From Chloroflexota bacterium (GTDB lineage Bacteria; Chloroflexota; Anaerolineae; Caldilineales; Caldilineaceae), in contig JACQGT010000227.1 in the NCBI GenBank assembly GCA_016199425.1, positions 1-27,982 on the forward strand: a stretch of DNA of 27,982 bases, given 5' to 3'. Below are positions 1 through 10,100 of the stretch, piece by piece. How positions within the stretch are numbered: the first letter of the stretch is position 1; each line of letters begins with the position of its first letter. The position numbers and the translations under genes are program-made. Below the pieces are notes generated by a model. That model saw nothing but the letters and a program-made list of their open reading frames with translations, ran no database searches and had not been told where the DNA came from.

Positions 1-46
1 ACTGATTACTGATTACTGCTCACTGATTACTGCTCACTGCTCACTG
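1..46. repeat. Short heptamer-like intergenic repeat
   Basis: Imperfect tandem units built from CTGATTA and CTGCTCA fill the first 46 bases. They resemble the short tandem heptamer repeats (STRR type) known from cyanobacterial intergenic regions. A related motif, TACTCATTACTCATT, recurs near 15799-15813. No coding signal is seen here. The array lies just before a terminator hairpin, so it is probably in the 3' region of a gene left of the window. Confidence 0.5.
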
Positions 47-52
47 AATAAG

Positions 53-86
53 AACGCCCGGACCGCAGGGTCCGGGCGTTTTGTTT
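53..86 (+). terminator. Intrinsic terminator of a gene left of the window
   Basis: A perfect 12-bp stem (AACGCCCGGACC at 53-64 pairing with 69-80) closes a 4-nt loop and is followed by TTTTGTTT. This is a textbook rho-independent terminator for plus-strand transcription entering from the left. The remaining bases up to 219 are AT-richer and hold the leader of the next gene. A GAGG Shine-Dalgarno at 208-211 is the only other clear signal there. Confidence 0.85.
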
Positions 87-219
87 AAGAAGATAGGCCA
101 TTCTTGGCGAATTTCGTAGGCAAATCGTCCAGAATTGCAACGAAAGAGATGGCATAATGAAATCGTTATATTGTTGACTTGCCATTAAGTTATCTGGAAT
201 ACGATTCGAGGATCAGCAG

Positions 220-3200
220 ATGAACCCATCTCCAGTTCGTTCGATTCCTTTGATTCTACTCTTTCTCTCTCTGCTGTTGCCCGGCCTGCACCCGGTCGAA
301 CTGACGGCGACAGACCCTGCGCCTACCCCAGCGACCTCCTCCCCAGCGGTTGGCAAACCACTCCCCATCGATCCCGATCTCCTGCGCCAGCGCTGGCAAC
401 AGAGTCGACAGGAGGAGAGGCTGGCCCCGTTGACCCCTCGCTCAACCGCCGGGCGCACGATTTACGTGGATGTCAACGCCGCGCCGGATGGGGATGGATC
501 GGCGGAGCGGCCATTTCGCACAATCCAGGCGGGGATCGATGCGGCGGTTGCGGAGGATGTGGTGCTGGTGAAGCCTGGCCTCTACCGCGAGGCGATTGCC
601 ATGAAAAATCGGGTCGCGGTGGTGGGGGCAGCGAACCCGGAAGATGTGGTGATTCAGGCTGACTTCAACCCATCGGTCGCCTGCGCCGACGAAGCGCTGC
701 TGCAGGATGTGACAGTCAATCCACTGTCTGTCATCAGCAGTGGAGTCATCGATTGCGCCAATGTTTCTCCCATTCTCAATCGCGTGATTGTCAAGTACAC
801 CGGTCCGGGTGACTTTGCCTTTGGGGAGTTGGCGATCCGCATTCAATACACCGACAGCGCTATCGTCGCCAATACTCTGGTGGATGGGTATCGCCATAGC
901 CTTGTTGCCTCAGGTGGGTTGACACTGCTTGGCAATCTATTGCTCGGCCATGTGATTTGGGAAGGTTGGGACGTCAATCAACAAATTTATTTTGACGCCA
1001 ACATTTTCGCCAACAATCACTTCTACAACACTCCCCAGGCCAATCGAATCACTTTGACCGATCAGGCGAACGATCCTGCCACCGACACCCATTTCTTTGT
1101 CAACAATTGGGTCATCAACACACTCATCCAGCCCCAGGGGGCTATTGTCCTGGCAAACAACACAATTCTGGGGGGCAGCGATTCCGGCATCTATCTCGAC
1201 TTCCTTCCCTTTGCATCCCGGGTTGATGTGGTGAACAATATCATCGGCTACACAGAAGTCGGCCTGTGGGATTTGGGGGAACAGGGAGCTTTCCGCCGCG
1301 TGGAGAACAATCTCTTCTGGCAGAATGGCAAGAATGTCCAGGGGTTGCCCGATCCCATTGGCAAGAATGGCAATGGGCAGGCAGACCCCCGCTTTGTTGA
1401 TCTGAACAATGGCGATTTTCACCTACAGACCGGTAGCCCGGCCATCGACGCGGCCCAGAATCTGGCCTATGTGCCCACAGACTTCGACTTCGAGAGCCGG
1501 ATGTGTGACGGGGATGGGAACGGCAGCTTTCTCTACGACATCGGCTCCGACGAGTACAGCAACGCCACCTGTCTGCCGCCGCTGGACACACCTACCCCGA
1601 CGCCAACAGCCACGCCTACCTATACACCTACGCCGACCCCATCCCTTACGCCGACTCCGGTCGAGAGATGCCGGCAACTGCTCAGTGACCCCGGTTTTGA
1701 ATCCGATTCCTTCGAGCAAGACGGCATCTGGCAACTGCGGACAGAAAACGACAATTATATCAACCGGGAGTATATACCGTTTGAAGCCGTAGACGGCCAG
1801 TTTGCGCTTCAGATACTCCACTCCCGCGCAATGACCAGCGGTAGCGCCTATGTGGAGCAGGACGTGCGTCTGCCCGCCGGTGAAATCACCTTCGACCTGC
1901 ACTGGATGCGCGCGGTGCAGGGAACGCCACAGCCTCTTACCGCCACGCTGGTGGACCGAGCCAGCGGCGAAATTCTGAAAACACTCTGGACATCTCCCCA
2001 GGAGCAGCGGCAATGGGGCGTCTGGCAATACGAGCAACTCTCCTTTGCCTGGTCTGCCCAACAGGATGTGCGTCTGCGCATCGGTGGAGTCAGCCCCGTT
2101 GGCGACCCCAATACCGACTACTACCGTTCGGAATTCCGTTTGGATGATGTACGGCTGACCCACTGCGCGCCGACGGGCCAGCCGACTGTGACCGCGACGC
2201 CGGTTCCGACAGCGACGCCTACCCCAACCGACACTCCAACCGCGACAGCTACGCCGATTACGCCGGTAGATGAGTGCCGGCAGTTGCTCGTCTCCCCCGG
2301 CTTCTGGCCCACAGCGAACGAATGGAAAACAATCGGTGATGCTTATGTGGGGGTTGCGCCCCTCTGGGAGTGGGTTAGCGAACCCCTCATCGGCTACGTC
2401 CCCCTGCGCCCCACCCAGCCCGGCCTCTCTGCTCTCTACCAGATAGTTCACCTGCCGCCCCAGAGCGAGATCGGCGTGGAATTCTACACAAGGCTCAAGC
2501 CGGAAGTCCTCAACGATAGCGGCCCTCTGCAAACCGGTCTGGTCCAGATACGCAGCGAGGACGGCAGCGCTGTGCTGGCAACCCTACGGGAATCGTCCAC
2601 AGCCCATCCGTGGACCCAATTCGCCTATGGGTTGAGCGGCTACGCCGGACAGAGTGTGCAGGTCTGGTTTGGCGGTATGGCAGAGAGCGACAAGACAGCC
2701 ACCCTTTTCCAGATCGACGACGTCTATCTCACCGCCTGTCCCCTGGCGCCAGTAAAGGTCTACATCCCACTTGCCCGCAAGGATGCGCCGCCGCCCACCG
2801 CGACGGCAACCCCGACAGCAACTCCCACGCCCACAGCAACAGCCCAGGGGATGACCCCGATTCCGCCCCCTTCCCCGTTGCAGGGCGGGCCGCTGGCTCT
2901 CGCCAATCAGGCCGGACATCGCTGGTATCTCGCGCCCACAGGCCACATACGCCCGGACGATGCCGCGGAACCCTTCCCCCTGAACCCGGCTCTACAGGTG
3001 CGTTCCATCGCCACCGGTCGGGATGGCACACTGGCCGCAACGGATCAGGGCATCTATCTACGCGACAACAGCTTCCGCTGGCGGCGGATCAGCGACGTAG
3101 TTGCCCGTGATGTAGTAGCGAACGCTCATGACGCCAAGGAACTCTGGATCCTACCCAAAGCGGCCCCAGATCAGGTCTGGGTCAGCAACGACGGCGGCCA

Positions 3201-5385
3201 GAGTTGGACGAACCGATCGCAAGGGCTGGAAGGTACGATCACTGGGCCGCTACGTACCGACGGCAACTATGATTTCAACCTGCTGGTTGCTACAGTCCGC
3301 AACGGGCGCACTGTGCTGTGGGAGCGGGGCAGCGATACAGACTGGCGGGAACGGGCGGTCGTACCCGGCGCGGCGGTCGCCTCTGACTCTGATGCTTTTC
3401 CGGCCAGCTTCGATTTCTGGTTCGTGGCTGAGCCGTTTATTTTTGCCGGCAGCAGCGATGGCAACCTCTACATTATCAACCTGGCCGAGAGCCGGCCGGA
3501 CTGGCAGGTTTCACAGAGCTTTGGTCCCGGCCAATACCCACTGCTCCTCAGTCTGGACGAACTTAGCTTGATCGACCTGGAGAGTGGTGAGATTCAGTTC
3601 TACCGCCATGAAAGCCCCTTTTGGGGGGGCAAGTGGGTACCGGTCTACTATCCGCCTGCTGACCTACCTGATGGGGTCTTTGTTCTGCCCAACGGCCAGG
3701 TGGTCAAACGCATCTACGGTCAAGGATGGGTGGGTATGGCCTTGACCGAGAACGGTGCGCTTTATGCACGTGACATGGGGTTAGAGAATGATGAATGGCG
3801 TTTGGCCTGGCGGCTGGTGACCGAGGCCCCAGAACGGACGGACTTCATTCTGGCCCAATCTGGAGCAGATATCATTGACTCACTCTATAGCGGTGCGCAG
3901 TTGCAATGGGATGGCAGCACCTGCACAGCCAAAGACAATGGCTTTTTTCACAGCGAGGATAAGGGATTGACCTGGACGCTGGTGGTGAGCGATACGGCCC
4001 GCCAGCCGGTCACATGGTTTCTCGATTCCATTCTGGCAGCCACCTGCGCTGGTCCCAGCATCAGCCAGGATGGCGGAAACTCCTGGCGCTCACCCGCGGA
4101 ATTGGGCTGGCCTCTGGCTGTGGGCGCACAACATCTGGCCCTCTACCACGAATACCAAGGCGACACCTCTCTCTACGCTGCGGGCGTTGGTGGGAACGGC
4201 AACTCCTTCCTCTACCGGGTTCTCTATGACACGCAAAGTGGGGCTGTGGGCGACTGGGTAGAGATCACACCCGCGGGATTGGGTGAACCCCAGGCGCTCT
4301 CTCTTTTCGATAGTGTGGGGACGGTAGCGCCCAGCATCTATCTGGCCGACACCAATACGGTCTGGCTTTGGGCGGACAATGGCAATGGCTGGCAGAGCCG
4401 AGGGCAGAATCTGAACGGCGCCACAGTCCGCGCCTTTTATCATTACGAGAATAGACAGGAAACAGGCATTCTGGCTGCCACGGATCGGGGACTCTTCTTC
4501 GGGCCGCCGGCAGGACAGGTGGGGCCGTGGGTGGCTACTGGCTATCCCTACACCACCAAACCAATCAGTTTCAAGAGAGTTCAGTCTGGGAATGTCTATC
4601 TCAACGGGGAGGATGGGGTCTTCCTTCTTCCCTTCGATTTCTTCGACTATCTGGAGCCGATTGCCACGCCGACGGTCACACCCACGCCGGATGGCGCTGT
4701 TACGCCAACGGTGACGCCGACCCCAACGCCGACCCGCGGCGCTCCGGCCACAGCGACGCCGACTGCCAGCGCGACGGGCACACCTACGGTTACGATACTG
4801 GCGACCGAAACGGCAACACCGACGGGTACTGCTACACCGACACCGACAGCCAGCGCGACGGCTACGCCTACCGTCACGCCCACTCTCACCCCAACGCCAA
4901 CGGCCACAGCAGAGAGTTGCCAGCAGCTTCTGGTCAACGGCGGCTTTGAGGAGAACAGCGGATGGACGTTGGCGAACACTGCCTTTCCAGCCGTCTACAG
5001 CACGGAACAGGTCTACGCCGGGTCGCGCAGCCTGCGCGCCGGCATCCCGGCCAGCGGCGTCAACACCTACAGCTACAGCGAAGCCGCGCAGAGTCTCGAC
5101 CTGCCCGCTTCCGCCGGGCGTATTGAACTATCGGCCCAGGTGTGGCGGGGCAGCACCGGGGCCGACAGCGATCTTCAGTATCTGTGGGTAGAGGTGGCCG
5201 GGGGCGCTACCCAGAAGGTATTCCAGAATCGTCAGAATGTTCAGGCGTGGGAAGCTATCAGCTACGATCTCACGGCGCTGAAAGGCAAGCGGATTACCGT
5301 GCGGTTTGGGGTCTACAACAACGGCAGCGGCGGCAGGACAGTTCTCTACGCGGACGAGGTGGGCGTGGAGAGTTGCGCGTCGTAG
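220..5385 (+). CDS. Giant secreted right-handed beta-helix / beta-propeller protein
   Basis: This 1721-residue exported protein begins with a signal peptide (about residues 1-30, hydrophobic run LILLFLSLLLPGL). Residues about 80-450 start with a YVDVNAAPDGDGS segment and have the Asn-rich repeats of DUF1565/pectate-lyase-type right-handed beta-helices. Three Cys-bounded modules beginning C-(R/Q)-QLL-x-x-GF (about 485-649, 685-841, 1566-1721) look like carbohydrate-binding beta-sandwiches. They are joined by Thr-Pro-Ala linkers. Residues about 890-1480 contain sortilin/BNR-type propeller motifs (SNDGGQSW, SEDKGLTW, SQDGGNSW). GAGG at 208-211 supports the start. No catalytic residues could be assigned, so binding or display of polysaccharide at the cell surface is inferred. 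It is a single gene, ending at a convergent repeat hairpin. Confidence 0.85.
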   Translation: MNPSPVRSIPLILLFLSLLLPGLHPVELTATDPAPTPATSSPAVGKPLPIDPDLLRQRWQQSRQEERLAPLTPRSTAGRTIYVDVNAAPDGDGSAERPFRTIQAGIDAAVAEDVVLVKPGLYREAIAMKNRVAVVGAANPEDVVIQADFNPSVACADEALLQDVTVNPLSVISSGVIDCANVSPILNRVIVKYTGPGDFAFGELAIRIQYTDSAIVANTLVDGYRHSLVASGGLTLLGNLLLGHVIWEGWDVNQQIYFDANIFANNHFYNTPQANRITLTDQANDPATDTHFFVNNWVINTLIQPQGAIVLANNTILGGSDSGIYLDFLPFASRVDVVNNIIGYTEVGLWDLGEQGAFRRVENNLFWQNGKNVQGLPDPIGKNGNGQADPRFVDLNNGDFHLQTGSPAIDAAQNLAYVPTDFDFESRMCDGDGNGSFLYDIGSDEYSNATCLPPLDTPTPTPTATPTYTPTPTPSLTPTPVERCRQLLSDPGFESDSFEQDGIWQLRTENDNYINREYIPFEAVDGQFALQILHSRAMTSGSAYVEQDVRLPAGEITFDLHWMRAVQGTPQPLTATLVDRASGEILKTLWTSPQEQRQWGVWQYEQLSFAWSAQQDVRLRIGGVSPVGDPNTDYYRSEFRLDDVRLTHCAPTGQPTVTATPVPTATPTPTDTPTATATPITPVDECRQLLVSPGFWPTANEWKTIGDAYVGVAPLWEWVSEPLIGYVPLRPTQPGLSALYQIVHLPPQSEIGVEFYTRLKPEVLNDSGPLQTGLVQIRSEDGSAVLATLRESSTAHPWTQFAYGLSGYAGQSVQVWFGGMAESDKTATLFQIDDVYLTACPLAPVKVYIPLARKDAPPPTATATPTATPTPTATAQGMTPIPPPSPLQGGPLALANQAGHRWYLAPTGHIRPDDAAEPFPLNPALQVRSIATGRDGTLAATDQGIYLRDNSFRWRRISDVVARDVVANAHDAKELWILPKAAPDQVWVSNDGGQSWTNRSQGLEGTITGPLRTDGNYDFNLLVATVRNGRTVLWERGSDTDWRERAVVPGAAVASDSDAFPASFDFWFVAEPFIFAGSSDGNLYIINLAESRPDWQVSQSFGPGQYPLLLSLDELSLIDLESGEIQFYRHESPFWGGKWVPVYYPPADLPDGVFVLPNGQVVKRIYGQGWVGMALTENGALYARDMGLENDEWRLAWRLVTEAPERTDFILAQSGADIIDSLYSGAQLQWDGSTCTAKDNGFFHSEDKGLTWTLVVSDTARQPVTWFLDSILAATCAGPSISQDGGNSWRSPAELGWPLAVGAQHLALYHEYQGDTSLYAAGVGGNGNSFLYRVLYDTQSGAVGDWVEITPAGLGEPQALSLFDSVGTVAPSIYLADTNTVWLWADNGNGWQSRGQNLNGATVRAFYHYENRQETGILAATDRGLFFGPPAGQVGPWVATGYPYTTKPISFKRVQSGNVYLNGEDGVFLLPFDFFDYLEPIATPTVTPTPDGAVTPTVTPTPTPTRGAPATATPTASATGTPTVTILATETATPTGTATPTPTASATATPTVTPTLTPTPTATAESCQQLLVNGGFEENSGWTLANTAFPAVYSTEQVYAGSRSLRAGIPASGVNTYSYSEAAQSLDLPASAGRIELSAQVWRGSTGADSDLQYLWVEVAGGATQKVFQNRQNVQAWEAISYDLTALKGKRITVRFGVYNNGSGGRTVLYADEVGVESCAS

Positions 5386-5395
5386 TAAAAGATGC

Positions 5396-5471
5396 GAGTT
5401 AGGAGTTATGAGTTATGAGTTATGTCGCCGAGCGAACATAACTCGTAACTCGTAACTCGTAACTCCTAACT
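5396..5471. repeat. Inverted heptamer-repeat hairpin between convergent genes
   Basis: Four units ending in GAGTTA(T/G) on the left (5396-5424) face five complementary units on the right (5437-5471). They form a stem of about 28 bp with a short GC-rich loop; mismatches are mostly T/C changes that still pair as G-U in RNA. It lies between the stop of the beta-helix gene and the stop of the GH172 gene, so it probably ends transcription from both sides. Unit length and sequence match the STRR-like repeat class. Confidence 0.7.
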
Positions 5472-6572
5472 TCAAATCACCTCCAGCCCATTCAGCCCCG
5501 GCAGTTCCGGGAAGGCCGCGTGGGGTTCGGCCTGATACCAGAAGGCCGTAGATGCGATGTCGTCCTGCAGGGGCAGGTAGCGAGACTTGCCTTCCAACTG
5601 GGAGCGCCAGCCCAATGCCTGGATCGTCACCCGCAGATCCTCTTGAAAGCGGATCGGGTCCGGCACGTGCCAGCGGTACATCCCGAAGCGGGTCTGGCTG
5701 CGGTAGAGACCGTCGGGCTGGATCACCTGGGGCAGCCCCAGATAGGCGGTGGAGTAGACGCCGTACTGCCCCTTCGGATGCTCCCAGTTCCACGCCCCAC
5801 CGAAGTAGTCCTCCGTCCCCGTGCCGCAGATCGTCGGCCACTCGCCGTCCCCGTCCAGATAAAATTTGATCTCCCCCTCACCCCACCAGCCGGTGGTGTT
5901 GGATTGCCAGGCGATGTACGTACCCACGTAATGGCCCTGGCCGCGCACCCCGTCCAGCAGCGTGTGTACCGCGCCGTAGGGCAGGGGATTGTCGCGCCGC
6001 CACTGGGCGTGGAAATAGGCCGCGTCCGCAGGCGCGTCGGTCAGGGTATAATCGATGGAGTAGTAGAAGCCCCGCACCTCATCCGGCGACAGATTTTCCA
6101 GAGTGATGCGGGCGCTGCCCCGGAAAGGCATCTCCCAATAGCTGTTGAAGCCGCCGGCCGGGTTCACCGCTACGGGCAGGGAAGTCACATTGCAGCGCTC
6201 GCCCCAGCCGCTGCAGAAGAAGTCGCCGATGGGCGTCTCCACCGAGGGCGTCTCCTCCCCATCCCAATAGATGCGCAGGACCAGCCGCCGCCAGTGCTGG
6301 GGATGGACGGTACACCAGATGTGCTGGATCGCGCCCGGCCCGTCGATCTCGGCCAGGGTGATCAACTGGCGGGGAGCGATGTGAATGCTGGGCGAGACCT
6401 TCCAGCCCTGGCCCAGTTCACGCGCCGCCACCGCGCCCGTGCCTTCGGTGGCTTTGCCGCCCGCGCCCTTCGCCCCGCTGAAATTCTCTGCGCTGATCGA
6501 CCGGCTCTGGGCAGCCGACAGACGGGAGAGATTGCCTAAATGAACGCCGAGACCGTTGAATGGTGTGGACAT
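5472..6572 (-). CDS. GH172 / DUF2961 family glycoside hydrolase
   Basis: A 366-residue cytoplasmic protein with no signal peptide. It carries the DUF2961 signature: DGPGAIQHIWCT near residues 77-88, YWDGEETPSVETPIGDFF near 102-119, GEGEIKFYLDGD at 231-242 and GTGTEDYFGGAW at 250-261. Glu232/Glu234 and Glu254 are the likely catalytic acids, by analogy with GH172 enzymes that act on fructofuranosides or arabinofuranosides. The ATG at 6572 was chosen because AGGAAGG precedes it and the fold starts just after; the longer upstream frame runs through repeat DNA. It is the last gene of the minus-strand catabolic block, 137 bp beyond the isomerase remnant. The substrate is not determinable. Confidence 0.88.
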   Translation of the reverse strand: MSTPFNGLGVHLGNLSRLSAAQSRSISAENFSGAKGAGGKATEGTGAVAARELGQGWKVSPSIHIAPRQLITLAEIDGPGAIQHIWCTVHPQHWRRLVLRIYWDGEETPSVETPIGDFFCSGWGERCNVTSLPVAVNPAGGFNSYWEMPFRGSARITLENLSPDEVRGFYYSIDYTLTDAPADAAYFHAQWRRDNPLPYGAVHTLLDGVRGQGHYVGTYIAWQSNTTGWWGEGEIKFYLDGDGEWPTICGTGTEDYFGGAWNWEHPKGQYGVYSTAYLGLPQVIQPDGLYRSQTRFGMYRWHVPDPIRFQEDLRVTIQALGWRSQLEGKSRYLPLQDDIASTAFWYQAEPHAAFPELPGLNGLEVI

Positions 6573-6590
6573 TTTTGCTTCCTTCCTCTT

Positions 6591-6610
6591 TTCTTCGTGT
6601 CTTTGTGGTT
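6591..6610. repeat. Dispersed 'ACACGAAG'-type intergenic repeat
   Basis: The sequence TTCTTCGTGTCTTTGTGGTT upstream of the GH172 gene belongs to a degenerate family. Other likely copies are at 7153-7169, 10745-10767 and, as a cousin with CGCAGAGACGCAAAG on the other strand, at 19785-19814. These copies lie only between genes or at remnant edges. No function is visible. Confidence 0.4.
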
Positions 6611-6724
6611 CAAACTGTATAGGGTGTGTCCCAAATGAGTTGGAGGAGTCAGGCATCCTCAGATGCCGCTCCGGTCGCATCTGAGGATGCTCCCTCCTCA
6701 TTTAGCGGTTCAAACTGTATAGGG
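6607..6724. mobile_element. Palindromic REP/MITE-like element between 18-bp direct repeats
   Basis: An 18-bp sequence, GGTTCAAACTGTATAGGG, occurs at 6607-6624 and again exactly 100 bp away at 6707-6724. Between them lies a palindromic unit. GCATCCTCAGATGC (6653-6666) pairs perfectly with 6677-6690 across a 10-nt loop, and the arms extend outward through AAATGAG and GGAGG blocks to about 6633 and 6703. The right copy of the direct repeat contains the last codons and stop of the isomerase remnant, so the left copy is a duplication of coding sequence. The structure fits insertion of a small non-autonomous palindromic element with a long target duplication. There is no transposase. Confidence 0.55.
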
Positions 6725-7139
6725 CAGCACGAGTTCCCGCAGCACGGCCAGATTGTCCCACTCGTCTTCGCCCCGATGAAAGGGCGTGTCGAAGATGAGG
6801 GAAATCGGCCCGTCGAAGCCTGCCGCCGCCATCACATCCAGACAGCGCGCCAGTTCGCTCCTGTCCGGTCGGCCTTCCCCGTCGTAGAGCGCTTTGGCGT
6901 GGGTCGAATTGGCGTAGGGCGCGATGGCTGCCAGTTCGTCGTACTTAGCCGCGCCTTTGAAGTTTCCGAAATCCGCGCACAACCCCACTTCCCCTGCGCG
7001 CAACTCCAGAATGGCGAGAAGCTGATCCGCCCGCTCCGCGGTGGCGCGGAAGTTCTCGGTGATCACCTGCACGCCCCGCTCCCCGGCATAGGCGGCCAGC
7101 GTGCACAGGTTCTGTGCGCTCAGGCGGATGACCGGGTGA
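6710..7139 (-). pseudogene. 3' part of a split sugar phosphate isomerase/epimerase
   Basis: About 143 codons encode the C-terminal half of a xylose-isomerase-like TIM barrel (AP endonuclease 2 fold). Recognisable pieces are GVQVITENF, LCADFGNFKG, KYDELAAIAPYANSTHAK and GFDGPISLIFD, ending in LPYTV and TGA at 6710. The reading frame upstream of 7139 runs into repeat DNA and then the end of the regulator gene, so there is no start. The missing central part is found at 14816-14980 on the same strand, about 7.7 kb away. The open frame itself is intact, which suggests recent disruption. It sits directly before the GH172 gene, as expected of the old operon. Confidence 0.78.
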
Positions 7140-7175
7140 GCGAGCAGTTCTGCTCCGTGTCCTCGTAGCACCCGG

Positions 7176-10100
7176 TTACATCGCGGACCACAACTGCTCG
7201 ATCTCCCGATGGGCGGCCACATTATGCAAGTACGAGTGACGCATAGCCGGGTCTGCGATCTTCCTCGCCCGCTCCTGAAGCAGACTGTGGGCTGCGCCGA
7301 GGATCCCGTCTGACCGGGCGTCGCCCACCGCATCCAACACCCGGTAGACGGTCAGGTAGGCCCGCAGCGGCTCCTCCGGCCCCTCAAGGACGTGCTCCAT
7401 CAGGTGATCGACAATGGACGCCGCGTGGGCAAGGGCCTCTGTCCGCTGGCCCTGGGCCAGAGCCACCCGGGCCAGACCCGCCTGGGACTCCATCGCCAGT
7501 TGGGGCTGCCCCAGTTTCTGTCGTAACGCCAGGGCCCGCCGGTAGGCCTCGGCTGCGCCGGGCGCATCGCCCAACTCCGCCAGGGCATGTCCCTGGAAGT
7601 CCCAGGCGTAGGTCAAGAGCTCGGGCCGCTCGATCTCCTGGGCCAGTTCTGCAGCCTGGCGGGCGTAGCCAAGCGCCGTCCGATTGTCGCCCAAGTGGTG
7701 GAAATGGAGGCTGAGGTTGGCCAGCAGAACACATTGAGCGGCGCGATTGCCGGCCTTCTCTTCAAAGGCGAGCGCGTTCCGGGCATAGGCGACCGCCTGC
7801 TCGTACTCTCCCACCTGATCCAGGGAAATAGCTACATTGATATAAACCTTATTGGCCCCAAACAGATACCCGATTCCCTCGGCGATCTGTAGCGCCTCTT
7901 TGTAATGAATCTGAGCGGTGGCATAGTCCCCCAGGGCGTCAGCAACCGCGCCGATCTGATACAACACGTCCACTTGAAGATGGCGCACCTCCAGCTCCCG
8001 GACGATGTCCAGGGCCGCCTGCCAGTACGCCATGGCCCGGTCGTACTCTTCTCTGCTGGCCGCGACCACACCCAGATTGTGGAGGGTGGACCCTTCGCCG
8101 ACGCGATCGCCCACTTCTCGGTACAGGGCCAGAGCCTCCTCGGAGCGATGGATGGCCATCGTCCAATTCCCCGCGCTGAAGCTTACAGAACCCATATGGT
8201 TCAAACACTCGGCCTGCAATCGGAGCTTCCCAAGGGATCGAGCCAGAGACAGCGCCCGTGTGAGTTGCTCCAGCGCTTCGGGGTAGCGCCCTTGCCGGTC
8301 CAGGCACCAGCCGAGGCTGCATTGTCCCCGGGCCTCCAAAAGCGGGGCGGCGGCGAACCGGGCCAATGTGATAACCTCCTGCAACGCGCTGTGGACCCGG
8401 TCCAGGTGTTGGCGCTTGAGGAGAAAATCGGCCCAGGCCAGGAGCAAATGGGCCAACGTACGACGACCCTCCTGGGCCGGCGCGTGGGCGACGGCAAGTT
8501 CCCCGCGCAGATCTTCGACAGCCTCAGCAAAGATCGTCTCTGCCTCCTGTAACAACCCTGACATGGTATAGAAGGCGCTCAGGCCGTCCGTCGCCCGGGC
8601 CAGGAGATGCCAACGTTGTCGCCACCGCGCCCAGCGCCACGCCTCACGCACATCGTTCAGAACGGACTGGATGCGCCGACGCACATTCACGAAATCGCGC
8701 CCGTACAGCCCCTCTTCGCTTCCTGCCACGAGGTTCAGGAAGTAGATGCTGTGGCGCTCCCGGACCGGGAACGGCGCCACAGCGGGGATGTCTCCCGATA
8801 TCGTTCCCGCCTCGCCCTCGGCCAATTTTGTTGCCCCGAACTGGCGCAGCAGTTCGTGCAGGTCATAGCGTCCCTCGCCTGTGGGCTGCAGCAAGGATTT
8901 TGTCGCCAATCTGTGCAAAACGGTCTCGACCCCCGGGAGACCCGCCTCCGGCCTGGCGATCGGTTCCAACGGCTGCGCGCCGATGATGGCCTGGGCCGCC
9001 TCTCCCGTGAACGCGTCTCGGAAGACCGACACACAGGCCAACACCAATCGCTCCTCCGCCGCCAGCAGCCGCCAGGAGTGTTCGAAAACCGTCTGCATAC
9101 TGCGGTGGCGGCGCGGCACATCCTGCATAGATGTGGCCAGAAAGTCCAGATTGTCGTGAAGGGAGCGGGCGATCTCTTGGGGCGAAAGGCGTTCGGCCCA
9201 GGCCGCAGCCAACTCGATCCCCAGGGGGATGCCCTGAAGATAGCGGCACACTTGGGAGACGTGGCCTAGATTCTCCTCGCTCAGGACAAAACTGGCCGCG
9301 GTGCGCCCGGCCCGCTCGGCGAAAAGCCGCACACTGCTGAAGGAAGCGGCGTCGGGCGTCGCCTCTGCCGGCGTGGGCAACCCCTCCAGGCGCAGCACCC
9401 ACTCCCGTTGAAAGTTGAGCCGCGTGCGGGAGGTGACCAACAGGGCGCAACGCGGGGCCTTCTCCAGCAGCGCCAGGAGGAATTTCGCCTCTGCCAATAG
9501 ATGCTCGAAATTGTCCAGAATGAGCAACAACTCTTTGCCATCCAAATAGTGGAAGAGCTGTTGGTGCAGCGGCTCGGCCCCGTGAAACGGAAAGCCTATA
9601 GCCCCGGCGATGGCCGTGACAAGCGCCTCGTGCGTGCCTCCAGAGCGATCCTGGCCCGCCGGGACGGACATGTCTGTATCTACTCCCACCAGGGGCACAA
9701 ACCAGACGCCGTCAAGGAAACTGCCTTGGACCGCAGCGGCTGCCCGCAGGGCCAGCCGGGTCTTGCCCACACCCCCTTCGCCCACGACCGTCACCAGCCG
9801 GTTGATCGGATCGACGAGATGGCAGACCAGCGCCTCCACTTCCTCTCCCCGTCCGAAGAAGGGCGTGCCCAATGAGGCCAGCACAGAGGCCAGGTTCCCG
9901 CCGGTCTCTCTCGCCGTCACCGCCGGGGCCTGCCCATCTCGAATGTGGCGATAGAGGGCGAGCGTCTCCTCCTCTGGCGGGACGCCCAACTCCCGCTCCA
10001 GCACCTCCTGGCAGCGGGCATACTGGGCCAGGGCCGCGCTGCGCTGGCCGGAGGCGGCCAGGGCCGTCATCAGTTGGCGGTGGGCCTCTTCCCGCCACGG

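Noticed and set aside
1..46. Possible CRISPR array
   Set aside because: Units are about seven bases with no spacers of constant length; no cas genes are in the window.
5520..6539. Plus-strand frame of 339 codons across the GH172 gene
   Set aside because: Antisense shadow; the minus strand carries the conserved DUF2961 motifs and a good ribosome site.
6573..6701. Longer N-terminus for the GH172 protein
   Set aside because: The extension is encoded by the palindromic element and dispersed repeats, while ATG 6572 has a strong ribosome site.
7133..7139. CGGGTGA at both edges taken as proof of a target-site duplication
   Set aside because: Seven bases can match by chance in GC-rich DNA and the edges lack terminal inverted repeats; kept only as a supporting hint.
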